Source of the DNA: an uncultured Porphyromonadaceae bacterium
Lineage (GTDB): Bacteria; Bacteroidota; Bacteroidia; Bacteroidales; Muribaculaceae
Assembly: GCA_900548975.1 (NCBI GenBank)
Contig: URMS01000003.1
Coordinates: forward strand, 90,526-154,525
Direction of reading: 5' to 3'
DNA: 64,000 bases
A program made the translations under genes and the position numbers. This document shows, in pieces, positions 18,937-26,954 of this stretch. Under the pieces are notes generated by a model that saw only the letters and a list, made by a program, of their open reading frames with translations, was not told the origin of the DNA and did no database searches. Numbering within the stretch: position 1 is the stretch's first letter; each line of letters opens with the position of its first letter.

Positions 18937-18994
18937 CCCGCGGTGAGCGGGTGCTTTATGCCTGTCAGATAAATTGCCATCATCAAAAAGAAGT
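18937..18994. repeat. Left flanking direct repeat with hairpin (copy 1)
   Basis: A hairpin CCCGC-GGTGA-GCGGG (18937-18951) runs into a 48-bp block (18947-18994) that starts GCGGGTGCTTTATGC and ends GATAAATTGCCATC...AAGAAGT. The same block recurs at 20839-20886, differing only within a 6-nt window (CTGTCA here, AAGCCG there). The two copies bracket the two-gene islet. Confidence 0.85.
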
Positions 18995-19033
18995 AATTGT
19001 CAGGAAAAAGATTGCCGATCAATGAATAATCGC

Positions 19034-19041
19034 TATATTTG
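19034..19041 (+). promoter_or_regulatory. Promoter -7 box TATATTTG upstream of islet gene 1
   Basis: TATATTTG matches TAnnTTTG; a TTG at 19012-19014 is 19 nt upstream of it. It lies inside the longest possible ORF extension, which argues that translation starts downstream at 19073. Confidence 0.7.
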
Positions 19042-19072
19042 CTATCACTACGCAGCCCCCATCCTCCCGGCC

Positions 19073-20215
19073 ATGACAACTCCCGTAATAAAAGAAAAGA
19101 AGAAGCGGATTGTGACGAAAATCGGCGATGTGTTCTGTGCGGAGGTCGACGGCGAGTTCAAGGCATATTTTCAGTATGTGGCCAATGATCTCACGCAGCT
19201 GAACAGCTCGGTAATACGCGTGTTCAAAACGCACTATCCGATAGATCATAAGCCTGTTATCGAGGATATTGTAAAAGACGAGGTTGCGTTTTATGCACAT
19301 ACCGTTCTCAGATGGGGTATAGAGCTAAATGCCTGGTACAAAATCGGTAAATCAACGGACATCGACACGAGCGTTTTAAAAAAAGTAATTTTCTGTTCAG
19401 CAGAGACTATCAAATACAATTTCCGCACTCATGAAATCAAAGATGTAAATCCTCTTGAAAACTGGTATATATGGCATATCGGGCGTAAAATGCGACATGT
19501 GGGCAAATTACCTAAAAAATATCATAATGCGGCGTATATAGGAAGCGTCATGGATTTTATGTCTGTTCTAAGGTGTATAAAAGATGGATTTTATCCGGGA
19601 TATTACGACTTATACAGCGTGCTACGCAGGCAACCACATCCCCAAGCCGATATCTATATAAAAGACATCACAGACGCAAAAAACTTCTATTACCATTTCA
19701 GAGGACAGAGAGTTATCGAAGAAATAATCGTATCCGCACATAAAATCATAAAACTTACGGAAAACAAAACCGAAGAAGATGGCGAGAAGTTATATTCCGG
19801 CCATTTCGGCAACACTGCGTGGTCTAAAGATAATTTCATTACTCATCAGGAGTTCGAAGAAAGTGTAACTCATAAAAAGATAGCTATGCCCGAATTCAAG
19901 GATATTGTGGAAGACTGGGCGGCGAAGTTCCCGCTGCTTAAGAAATATACGCCTTCGGCATTGGCCATGAAGGCCGGTCCTTTACTGATTGTCTTGAGGC
20001 TCGCCAAAATATATGACGACGAATACCGGGTGTATCTCGAAATGCTTCCTCTCTGGAATACCGACGGAAAAATAACGGATTATCCTGTAGCAAGTTTCGA
20101 ACTGCAGAGGGAGAACGGCGCTCAATTTTATATAAAATATGCGTCACACGAAAGACTATTCGAGAAGGCAGTGGCATGTGTGCACAACCGGTTTGGAAAA
20201 AGTACTCCAACCTAA
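19073..20215 (+). CDS. Hypothetical protein of the islet, 380 aa (weak resemblance to Imm26-like proteins)
   Basis: I do not firmly recognise this protein. The start at 19073 (MTTPVIKEKKKRIVTKIGDV) was chosen because a promoter box sits at 19034-19041, inside a longer upstream reading frame. It is soluble, without signal peptide or membrane segments, and rich in aromatic and charged residues (WYIWHIGRKMRH; NFYYHFRGQRVIEE). The opening 'KIGDVFCAEVDGEFKAYFQY' is reminiscent of Imm26-type immunity proteins, but this is a tentative impression. Codon use is clearly more AT-rich than the neighbours, and the gene lies between 48-bp direct repeats, suggesting horizontal acquisition. Confidence 0.75.
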   Translation: MTTPVIKEKKKRIVTKIGDVFCAEVDGEFKAYFQYVANDLTQLNSSVIRVFKTHYPIDHKPVIEDIVKDEVAFYAHTVLRWGIELNAWYKIGKSTDIDTSVLKKVIFCSAETIKYNFRTHEIKDVNPLENWYIWHIGRKMRHVGKLPKKYHNAAYIGSVMDFMSVLRCIKDGFYPGYYDLYSVLRRQPHPQADIYIKDITDAKNFYYHFRGQRVIEEIIVSAHKIIKLTENKTEEDGEKLYSGHFGNTAWSKDNFITHQEFEESVTHKKIAMPEFKDIVEDWAAKFPLLKKYTPSALAMKAGPLLIVLRLAKIYDDEYRVYLEMLPLWNTDGKITDYPVASFELQRENGAQFYIKYASHERLFEKAVACVHNRFGKSTPT

Positions 20216-20234
20216 AATCAGGCTCGTGAATCTT

Positions 20235-20678
20235 ATGCAGACTGTCGACAGGGCCGCAGCAGTTTCATATCCGCCCCACCGGCCAGCCTTCTGGTGCTCA
20301 ATTTGTGAGCTGAAACTTGCCCTTGCCCTGTATTTCGACAGCCCTCGGATGATGGTTTATGCCAAAAGTTGGATTGAGCGGGAGATTTGCTTCTGGGACG
20401 AGGATAACTTCAAGGCGCTGTACAATATGTCGGTTGCCCAATGGCGCGATAATATATACGAGGCATTCGGAGACCGGAATGTATTTATGGAGCGGATTTC
20501 GGCCAATATGGCTCGCCCGAAGATAGACCGCCTGAATACCGCAGAGCTGCTATGTGACCCTGCAAGCCTACCGATGGTCCGTGAAACTCGTCTCAGCCGC
20601 ATAGCTCTGTATTTCGCAGTGCGATATTTTAAATTCAGCGAAAGTTTCATCAAGTTGAAAAATAGAGTGAAGGCTTAG
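20235..20678 (+). CDS. Hypothetical protein of the islet, 147 aa
   Basis: Small protein of unknown function, second gene of the AT-richer islet, starting 19 bp after the 380-aa gene. The start is uncertain: ATG 20235 (MQTVDRAAAVSYPPHRP) is preferred, and GTG 20226 or an earlier ATG overlapping the upstream gene are alternatives. The sequence is rich in aromatic residues (FWCSICELKLALALYFDSP, SRIALYFAVRYFKF), with no signal peptide or recognised domain. The tight spacing suggests the two genes work together. Confidence 0.6.
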   Translation: MQTVDRAAAVSYPPHRPAFWCSICELKLALALYFDSPRMMVYAKSWIEREICFWDEDNFKALYNMSVAQWRDNIYEAFGDRNVFMERISANMARPKIDRLNTAELLCDPASLPMVRETRLSRIALYFAVRYFKFSESFIKLKNRVKA

Positions 20679-20745
20679 AGAGTGCCTCTGATGGCAACAT
20701 TCTTGCCAACCCGACGAAATAGTAAAAAACCGATTTATTTCTCGC

Positions 20746-20814
20746 AACCCGCTCCCGCGGGTTTGGCTAAAGGAAGGATTCCTAACGCAGGGTCTCGCTT
20801 CGCTCCACCCTGCG
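20746..20814. repeat. Pair of REP-like hairpins at the right end of the islet
   Basis: Two short hairpins in the spacer before the right direct repeat: AACCCGC-TCCC-GCGGGTT (20746-20763) and CGCAGGGT...ACCCTGCG (20786-20793 / 20807-20814). Neither is followed by a T-run. They resemble the other CCCGC/GCGGG hairpins at both islet ends. Confidence 0.65.
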
Positions 20815-20828
20815 CTATTGTCCCGGCA

Positions 20829-20886
20829 CCCGCTCACCGCGGGTGCTTTATGCAAGCCGGATAAATTGCCATCATCAAAAAGAAGT
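20829..20886. repeat. Right flanking direct repeat with hairpin (copy 2)
   Basis: A hairpin CCCGC-TCACC-GCGGG (20829-20843) runs into the 48-bp repeat (20839-20886). The 15-nt hairpin is the exact reverse complement of the one in copy 1, while the following 48-bp block is in direct orientation. The MazG-like gene promoter follows directly. Confidence 0.85.
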
Positions 20887-20910
20887 CTTAGCGGTGTATG
20901 AATTTTTTCG

Positions 20911-20918
20911 TATATTTG
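20911..20918 (+). promoter_or_regulatory. Promoter -7 box TATATTTG of the mazG-like/deoC unit
   Basis: TATATTTG matches TAnnTTTG and ends only 5 nt before the ATG at 20924. Transcription would start at or near the start codon, so the mRNA may be leaderless. No clear -33 TTTG was found. Confidence 0.6.
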
Positions 20919-20923
20919 CCGGT

Positions 20924-21268
20924 ATGGAATGCAAGGACTCCGATATAGGGCTGCGCCGGGCGCAGGAGATGGTCGACCGGTGGATACGCACCGTGGGTGT
21001 GCGCTACTTTTCGCCGCTAACCAACATGGCCGTTCTGGCCGAGGAAGTGGGCGAGGTAGCACGCGTGATAGCGCGCACCGACGGCGAACAGTCGGCCAAG
21101 GCCGGCGAACGACTCGACCTCGCCGACGAGCTTGCCGACACTCTGTGGGTGCTCATGGCCATCGCCAATCAGCACGGCATCGACCTTGCCGACGCTTTCC
21201 GCAACAATATATCGAAAAAAAACGTTAGGGATAGCAGAAGACATATGGAAAATCCCAAACTAACATAA
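20924..21268 (+). CDS. MazG-like nucleotide pyrophosphohydrolase
   Basis: Small all-alpha NTP pyrophosphohydrolase, 114 aa, likely hydrolysing non-canonical or excess (d)NTPs to monophosphates. The metal-binding signature EEVGE (Glu40, Glu41, Glu44) with a later DELAD (Asp68, Glu69, Asp72) is intact. The start at 20924 gives the N-terminus usual for the family (GLRRAQEMVDRWIRTVGVRYF); longer extensions run through the promoter box and the direct repeat and are rejected. It lies 13 bp upstream of deoC, a sensible pairing of nucleotide-pool functions. Confidence 0.88.
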   Translation: MECKDSDIGLRRAQEMVDRWIRTVGVRYFSPLTNMAVLAEEVGEVARVIARTDGEQSAKAGERLDLADELADTLWVLMAIANQHGIDLADAFRNNISKKNVRDSRRHMENPKLT

Positions 21269-21281
21269 ACACTATAAAGCT

Positions 21282-22178
21282 ATGAGCGAACCTACAACCG
21301 ACAAATACACCCAGGCCATTGCCGCCAGCAAGGTGACAGAAGACGATGCAGCAGTATCGGCAGCCGTGAAGAAAATCCTCGACGAACATTTCGCCGAAAA
21401 CGATACCAAGGAAGTACACACTTTCCTGTTCAACACTATAGACCTCACCACCCTCAAGAGCACCGACTCGGCAACATCGGTGTCGCGTTTCACACAGAAC
21501 GTCAACGACTTCGAGGACCAGTTCCCCTCGCTGCCCAATGTGGCCGCCATCTGCGTATATCCCAACTTCGCACCGGTTGTACGCACCGTGCTCGAAGTGA
21601 GCGACGTAAAGATAGCCTGCGTGTCGGGCGCATTCCCCTCGTCGCAGAGCTATGAGGAAGTGAAGATAGCCGAAACCGCCCTCGCCGTAGCCAACGGCGC
21701 CGACGAAATCGACATCGTGCTCAATCTGGGCTACTTCTTCGACCACGACTACGAGTCGCTCGTCGACGAAATCACCGAGCAGAAAGAAGCCTGCCGCGGC
21801 GGACGCCTCAAGGTAATCCTCGAAAGCGGCGCCCTCAAGACAGCAAAAAACATCAAGATCGCATCTATCCTCTCGCTCTACTCGGGCGCCGACTTCCTGA
21901 AGACCTCCACCGGCAAGGAATATCCCGGTGCAAGCCTGGAAGCCGCCTATGTCATGGCCCAGTGCATCAAGGAATACTACGAGAAGACCGGTGTCCGCGT
22001 CGGCTTCAAGGCAGCCGGCGGCGTAGCCACCACCGAAGACGCCGTGAAGTACTACACCGTAATCAAGGAAGTGCTCGGCGAAGAATGGCTCACCAACGAA
22101 TATTTCCGTCTTGGCGCAAGCCGTCTGGCCAACAACCTTCTCAGCAGCATCGTCGGCTACGAAGTAAAGCATTTCTAA
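21282..22178 (+). CDS. deoC: Deoxyribose-phosphate aldolase DeoC
   Basis: Class I aldolase that splits 2-deoxyribose-5-phosphate into glyceraldehyde-3-phosphate and acetaldehyde in deoxynucleoside breakdown, 298 aa. The Schiff-base lysine is in FLKTSTGK (Lys207) and the second catalytic lysine in GFKAAGG (Lys243). Other signatures are CVYPNFAPVVR and GADEIDIVLNLG. It carries an N-terminal extension of about 40 residues relative to the shortest DeoC proteins, common in Bacteroidetes. Likely transcribed with the MazG-like gene. Confidence 0.96.
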   Translation: MSEPTTDKYTQAIAASKVTEDDAAVSAAVKKILDEHFAENDTKEVHTFLFNTIDLTTLKSTDSATSVSRFTQNVNDFEDQFPSLPNVAAICVYPNFAPVVRTVLEVSDVKIACVSGAFPSSQSYEEVKIAETALAVANGADEIDIVLNLGYFFDHDYESLVDEITEQKEACRGGRLKVILESGALKTAKNIKIASILSLYSGADFLKTSTGKEYPGASLEAAYVMAQCIKEYYEKTGVRVGFKAAGGVATTEDAVKYYTVIKEVLGEEWLTNEYFRLGASRLANNLLSSIVGYEVKHF

Positions 22179-22298
22179 GCCGCCGCCGCTAAAGTTAAAA
22201 AAGTAATAAGTTTACAAAGTTAAGAGAATAGAATACAAGCTTTTTTCTTAACTTTGTAAACTCAATACTTTATCGACTCCTGATATAACTGAAAGAAT
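22179..22298. repeat. Intergenic long-hairpin spacer, AGTTAAGA type (deoC/GYF)
   Basis: A strong inverted repeat: AAGTAATAAGTTTACAAAGT (22201-22220, continuing TAAGA) pairs with TCTTAACTTTGTAAACTCAA (22246-22265, continuing TACTTTAT), around an 18-nt loop. It has the same AGTTAAGA core as the spacers flanking ftsW. The TTTTTT run falls inside the loop edge rather than after the stem. Confidence 0.7.
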
Positions 22299-22880
22299 AT
22301 GAAAATCTGGGTTTATCTCGATGGCCGTCAGCAAGGCCCCTTTGAATTGAAAGAACTCTTCGACATGCCCGTCGACGAGAATACCAAGGTATGGTTTGAA
22401 GGGCTGCCCCGCTGGGTTGCAGCCGGCGAGATACCCGAACTGCGCTGCCTCTTCGACGGCAGTGCGCCACTGCCCGACGAAAGCACCGAAGCCGCCGAAC
22501 CGGCTGAAGCCGAGACCGACGGCGAAGGCGGCAGCACAGCCGAAGGCGAAGAGACCGTCGAAGTGGCGGAGACCGTAGCCGAGGCCGCACCCGAACCCGC
22601 GTCGCCCTATGCCCCCGGGCGCCGTCGGCAGCCGCGCGAGCTGCCCGACGAGCCCTGCCCCAGCACATATCTCGGCTGGAGCATAGCACTGGCCATATGC
22701 TGCTGCTCGCCGCTGAGCATCGGCGCTCTTGTGGCGTCGATATGCGTGACGAGCTTCTACCAGGGCGGCAACGTCGAAAAGGCCCGCAAGGCATCGGAAG
22801 TCGCCGCATGGCTCATCATGATATCCATAGCGCTCGGTTTCTTCCCGGTGATGTTCATGAGCACACTCTTCGGAGGATGA
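22299..22880 (+). CDS. GYF-like (GYF_2) and CD225/dispanin membrane protein
   Basis: Protein of 193 aa with two recognisable parts. Residues 1-50 form a GYF_2/DUF4339-like domain (WVYLDGRQQGPFELKEL, KVWFEGLPRWVAAGEI). A low-complexity Glu/Ala/Thr-rich linker follows (about 65-110). The C-terminal 70 residues hold two membrane segments separated by a polar loop (LGWSIALAICCCSPLSIGAL; AAWLIMISIALGFFPVMFM) in the arrangement of CD225/dispanin proteins. Function is unknown. Its stop overlaps the DUF2752 start (ATGA), an association common in Bacteroidetes. Confidence 0.85.
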   Translation: MKIWVYLDGRQQGPFELKELFDMPVDENTKVWFEGLPRWVAAGEIPELRCLFDGSAPLPDESTEAAEPAEAETDGEGGSTAEGEETVEVAETVAEAAPEPASPYAPGRRRQPRELPDEPCPSTYLGWSIALAICCCSPLSIGALVASICVTSFYQGGNVEKARKASEVAAWLIMISIALGFFPVMFMSTLFGG

Positions 22881-23257
22881 AAAAAGCAAAATACCGCGTG
22901 GCGGCTACGGCGACAGCAATGCTCGCCGTAGCCGTCTTGTTTTGCTGGTACTACTACGCACACGATCCGTCGGCCGGCGGAGCGCCACGCTGCCTCTTCC
23001 GTTTTCTCACAGGCTACGACTGCCCCGGCTGCGGCAGCCAGCGCGCCTTCCATGCCCTGCTGCACGGGCACCCGGCCGAGGCCTGGGGCTACAATCCCTT
23101 TGTATTCTTTGCAGTTCCGGCGGCAGCCTTCTATATAATCGTGGAAAACGGCCGCGCGCTGTGGCCGCGCTTCCATGCCCGCGCCGTGCATCCGGCCATA
23201 CTGTGCGCCGTCCTGGCGGTGCTTCTGGCATGGTGGGTGCTACGCAACGTTCTCTGA
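22877..23257 (+). CDS. DUF2752 membrane protein
   Basis: Small membrane protein, 126 aa. The start at 22877 is set by the ATGA overlap with the GYF/dispanin gene. The DUF2752 hallmark TGYDCPGCGSQRAFHALLHG lies around residues 45-64, between a first membrane segment (TAMLAVAVLFCWYYY) and two further ones (PFVFFAVPAAAFYIIV; AILCAVLAVLLAWWVL). The CPGC cysteines suggest metal or redox chemistry, but no function is established. Probably forms a module with the dispanin protein. Confidence 0.87.
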   Translation: MKKAKYRVAATATAMLAVAVLFCWYYYAHDPSAGGAPRCLFRFLTGYDCPGCGSQRAFHALLHGHPAEAWGYNPFVFFAVPAAAFYIIVENGRALWPRFHARAVHPAILCAVLAVLLAWWVLRNVL

Positions 23258-23290
23258 ACATGACAAAAAGCGAAACTACGGCATCAAGTT

Positions 23291-23321
23291 TTTGTTATGT
23301 AAGAATATATTAGTATTTTTG
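23291..23321 (+). promoter_or_regulatory. Promoter TTTG-N19-TATTTTTG
   Basis: TTTG (23291-23294), a 19-nt spacer and TATTTTTG (23314-23321) fit the Bacteroidetes -33/-7 consensus closely. It is placed 20 nt before the ATG at 23342. Confidence 0.75.
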
Positions 23322-23341
23322 ACTGCATCATTTTTTGTGCC

Positions 23342-24628
23342 ATGACCCGTTTGCAGCTATATGTACGCCGTTGCAGCGGCGGTGCGGTGAGCCTGCTGAC
23401 TGTAAATGCCTCGCCGAATATCGAGAGCCGTCTGCACGACGGTTCCGATGCGTTACAGCCCGTGGTCTTCGACACATCGGTCTCGCATAGCTTCTACTAT
23501 GTGAGCTATACCGACGACGCGGTCATGCTCAGCCTCATACGCACCACTCCCGGCAGTGCGCGCGACCATGTGGCCGCCACCGTGGTCATACCCTCCGATG
23601 CCATAATAGAGCCGCAGGTGCTGCTCGATATTCTCGACCGCACCATGGGGGCCATCACACCGGCCGGTCTGGCCGACGGCGCCCGCGATGCCTTGACAAA
23701 ACTCTTCGACACCCGCTTCGAAAGCGACCTCTCGGCCGCACCGCTCATCGAGTCGGCCGGCCGCGGCGTGGCCGTGTGCCTTTTCGGCGACGAGGGGCGC
23801 ACCATGGGCGACTTCGCAGCCGCCGCATTCTACGTGCCCGAATTCTGCGACTACGCCGGTGTGCTGCTGGCGCCCCGAGGCACGGCACTGGAGCACGGCG
23901 CCGTAGCGGTGGAGCCACAGTCGGTGCAGCCCACCGTCACCATCAGTCCTCCGGGAGTGTCGGCCGAGGGCTTCGTGCCGCATATCTACCGCCACAGCTT
24001 CACCGCGCCGGTGCGCGTGCGGCCCGGCGAGACCATCGACATATCGTGGCGGCGGCCGGGCTTCGAGCCTGTGGACCAGAGCATCACCGTGACAGGGGCA
24101 GGCTTCGTGGTGCCGATGTGCGACACCTCGCATGCCCTGCGGCAGATAACACCGGCATCGTTCCTCATCACCTCGGCGGCCGAAGGCACGCCCGTCGAAG
24201 GCGCCTCGGTGAAAGTCGACGGCACGACCGTAGACCGCCCCGTAGCCATCGAGGCCGCCCGGCTCACAAACGCCCGCGTCGAAATCGAGGCTCCCGGCTA
24301 TCAGCCCTTCGACGGCACTCTCGACCTGGCATCGGCCGCACAGGCCCGCGTGCAGCTTGAGGCCGAAGGCGAGGCATTCCTGGTGTACCGTTTCGAGCTG
24401 CCTGTGAAGCCGGGAAGCCCGCTCGAACCCGTAAAACTCCACGTCCGCACCCTGCAGCCGCTGCACGACAGCCCCTTCGAAGGCTATGACATCGCCGGCG
24501 GCCGCATCCGCGAAGGCCTGGCCCACATCAACCGCCTGCGCTACCGGCCGAGGCGCCCGCAGGCGCTCCTCTGGGCAGCCATAGCCTTGGCGATTGCCCT
24601 TATATTACTGATACTATTTAAACTATAA
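23342..24628 (+). CDS. Tail-anchored protein with PEGA-like repeats, unknown function
   Basis: Not recognised as a named family; 428 aa. There is no signal peptide. An N-terminal alpha/beta region of about 190 residues (VVFDTSVSHSFYYVSYTDDA; FDTRFESDLSAAPLIES) is followed by beta-rich segments resembling carboxypeptidase-regulatory/PEGA modules (GETIDISWRRPGFEPVDQSI, GTPVEGASVKVDG, VEIEAPGYQPFDGTLDL). A single C-terminal membrane segment (ALLWAAIALAIALILLILF) ends the protein, so the bulk probably faces the cytoplasm. It has its own good promoter and lies just before the GH31 gene without overlap. Confidence 0.78.
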   Translation: MTRLQLYVRRCSGGAVSLLTVNASPNIESRLHDGSDALQPVVFDTSVSHSFYYVSYTDDAVMLSLIRTTPGSARDHVAATVVIPSDAIIEPQVLLDILDRTMGAITPAGLADGARDALTKLFDTRFESDLSAAPLIESAGRGVAVCLFGDEGRTMGDFAAAAFYVPEFCDYAGVLLAPRGTALEHGAVAVEPQSVQPTVTISPPGVSAEGFVPHIYRHSFTAPVRVRPGETIDISWRRPGFEPVDQSITVTGAGFVVPMCDTSHALRQITPASFLITSAAEGTPVEGASVKVDGTTVDRPVAIEAARLTNARVEIEAPGYQPFDGTLDLASAAQARVQLEAEGEAFLVYRFELPVKPGSPLEPVKLHVRTLQPLHDSPFEGYDIAGGRIREGLAHINRLRYRPRRPQALLWAAIALAIALILLILFKL

Positions 24629-24636
24629 CTCCGAAT

Positions 24637-26946
24637 ATGCGTCTTAAAAAACTTCTGACGGCTTTTATACTTATCATGACAGCACTCTGTGCCGGCGCAC
24701 AGACGCTGACACATACCTACGCCGACGGCCGCACCGCCACCGTGACGGCGCTGTCGCCATCGATAGTCCGCGTAGACAATACCGCCGCCGGACAGAGCGC
24801 CGCCCCCGAGCAATCGGTGCTGGCCATGCCTACCGGCGATTTCTCGGTCGGTTCCAACATACGGTTCAGCTTCGGACCCGACGGCGCCCTCCACATCACC
24901 ACACCGCTCAACACCCTCACCGATCCGGGCACACGCACCACAGCCGGCGGCCATACCGAAACATCGCTTCTCATCGGCGAGCCCGGCACATGGCGCGGCG
25001 GCGGCGAGCGCGGCCACAGCATAGCCATGAGCGGCGACACTCTGGTGATGTACAACCGGCAGAACTACGGCTACACCGGCACCGACAGCCGCATAAGCCA
25101 GATGAACATAACCATGCCCGTGGTGCTCTCCGACCGCGGATTCGCCCTGGTCTTCGATGACTATGCCGCCGCAGAGCTCATACTCGGCAATCCGGTGAAA
25201 TACATCACCGAGAGCCCGCTGCCGGTGAGCTACTACTATGTCTACGGCGCCACTCCCGCCGAGCTCACCCGCAATCTCACCGAGCTTACCGGGCGTCAGC
25301 CCCTCCCCCCGGTGTGGTCTCTGGGTTACATAACATCGAAATACGGCTACCGCACCCAGGATGAGACCGTCGGCACCGTCGACACCCTCAAGCAGGCCGG
25401 ATATCCCCTCGACGGCATTGTGCTCGACCTCTACTGGTACGGCAAGGAAGAGGATATGGGCCGTCTGGAATGGGACAACACCCAGTGGCCCGACCCCGAG
25501 GGCATGCTCGCCTCGCTCAGCGACCGCGGTGTCAAAACCGTGGCCATATCGCAGCCCTACGTGCTCCGCAACGGCCGCGGCGCCTCCAACTACGACACTC
25601 TCGAGGCCGCCGGTGCCCTGCTGCGCGACAGCGCGGGCGCCGTGCAGCCCGTTGAAATATGGGTAGGAAAGGGCGGCATGTTCGACGTATCGTCGCCTGC
25701 CGACCGCCAGTGGCTCACCGAGCGCTACCGCCGCCTCACCGACATGGGCATGGGCGGATGGTGGGGTGACCTCGGCGAACCCGAAGTACACCCCGCAGGC
25801 GGCGTACATGCCAACGGCCTGCCGGCACGTCTCTACCATAATAAGTATGGCAACGACTGGAGCGAGCTCATAGCCAACCTCTATGCATCGAAGTACCCCG
25901 ACCGGCGTCTTATGACACTGATGCGCGGAGGCACCACCGGCCTGCAGCGCTTCTCGGTATTTCCCTGGAGCACCGATGTGTCGCGCTCGTGGGGCGGCCT
26001 GGAGCCGCAGATACGCATAATGCTCAATTCGGGTCTGAGCGGCCTCGGATATATGGCCAGCGACCTTGGCGGCTTCGCCGTCGGCGACGAGGCCTACATG
26101 CCCGAGCTCTATATGCGATGGCTGCAACTGGGCCTCTTCTCGCCGGTATTCCGCACCCACGGCACCCGATTTGCCGAGCCCTACCACTACCCCATGTACG
26201 AAAAAGAGTTGCTGCAGCTTGTTAAAGACCGCTACCGCTGGCTCCCCTACAACTACACCCTCGCCTACGAAAACAGCACAAAGGGCTGGCCGCTGGTGCG
26301 CCCGCTCGACTTCCACGGCGACAAGGGCACAGGCACCGACGACGAGTTCCTGTGGGGACGCGACGTGCTCGTGGCTCCGGTGCTGACCGAGGGCGCCCGC
26401 TCGCGCAACATATACCTGCCCGGGGGCTCGCGATGGATCGACATGAACAACACCGCCTCGGTCTACAACGGCGGAAGCACCGCGGCAGCATATCCCGCTC
26501 CGATGGGCACTCTGCCACTATTCGTGCGTGAAGGCGCGTTCATCCCCACGGCCGAGTACCCCATGGACAACACCGGCGACTACCGCGCCGATAACTTCAC
26601 CATCAACTATTATCCCCTCCCCGACGTCAAAAGCGAGTACACTCTCTTCGATGACAACCGCACCACCCCCGGCACCATCGACCGCGGCCATTACCGCCTG
26701 CTGCACTTCGAGGGCAAGGATACGGGCAAGAAGATAAGCATACGACTCACCTCCGAAGGCACCTATCCCGGCGCTCCCGCCGTGGTGGCGCTCAATTTCA
26801 GGGTCAACTGCCAGAATGCGGCGCCGCGTTCGGTAAAAGCAGGCAAGGACATGCTTCAGTACCGCTTCGACGCCAAGACAAGAACACTCGAATTTACCGT
26901 GCGCTACACTCCCGGCGCAAAAACCGATATCGTTATCAACAAATAG
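24637..26946 (+). CDS. Secreted GH31 family alpha-glycosidase
   Basis: Probable periplasmic alpha-glucosidase or related GH31 enzyme, 769 aa, with signal peptide RLKKLLTAFILIMTALCAGA. An N-terminal beta domain leads to the TIM barrel: GIVLDLYWYGKEEDMGRLEW, the nucleophile region GWWGDLGEPE (Asp378) and the acid/base region VFPWSTDVSRSW (Asp447), then HGTRFAEP. It is followed by beta-sandwich domains. Substrate specificity cannot be read from sequence alone; alpha-1,4 or alpha-1,6 glucans are the usual targets. It sits 8 bp after the tail-anchored protein and 8 bp before ribE. Confidence 0.92.
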   Translation: MRLKKLLTAFILIMTALCAGAQTLTHTYADGRTATVTALSPSIVRVDNTAAGQSAAPEQSVLAMPTGDFSVGSNIRFSFGPDGALHITTPLNTLTDPGTRTTAGGHTETSLLIGEPGTWRGGGERGHSIAMSGDTLVMYNRQNYGYTGTDSRISQMNITMPVVLSDRGFALVFDDYAAAELILGNPVKYITESPLPVSYYYVYGATPAELTRNLTELTGRQPLPPVWSLGYITSKYGYRTQDETVGTVDTLKQAGYPLDGIVLDLYWYGKEEDMGRLEWDNTQWPDPEGMLASLSDRGVKTVAISQPYVLRNGRGASNYDTLEAAGALLRDSAGAVQPVEIWVGKGGMFDVSSPADRQWLTERYRRLTDMGMGGWWGDLGEPEVHPAGGVHANGLPARLYHNKYGNDWSELIANLYASKYPDRRLMTLMRGGTTGLQRFSVFPWSTDVSRSWGGLEPQIRIMLNSGLSGLGYMASDLGGFAVGDEAYMPELYMRWLQLGLFSPVFRTHGTRFAEPYHYPMYEKELLQLVKDRYRWLPYNYTLAYENSTKGWPLVRPLDFHGDKGTGTDDEFLWGRDVLVAPVLTEGARSRNIYLPGGSRWIDMNNTASVYNGGSTAAAYPAPMGTLPLFVREGAFIPTAEYPMDNTGDYRADNFTINYYPLPDVKSEYTLFDDNRTTPGTIDRGHYRLLHFEGKDTGKKISIRLTSEGTYPGAPAVVALNFRVNCQNAAPRSVKAGKDMLQYRFDAKTRTLEFTVRYTPGAKTDIVINK

Positions 26947-26954
26947 CTAATATA

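Noticed and set aside
18974..19072. Upstream start for the 380-aa islet protein
   Set aside because: The extension covers the direct repeat and the TATATTTG promoter and adds a translation of non-coding repeat sequence.
26947..26954. FMN riboswitch before ribE
   Set aside because: Only 8 bp separate the GH31 gene from ribE; there is no room for one and no RFN-like sequence nearby.
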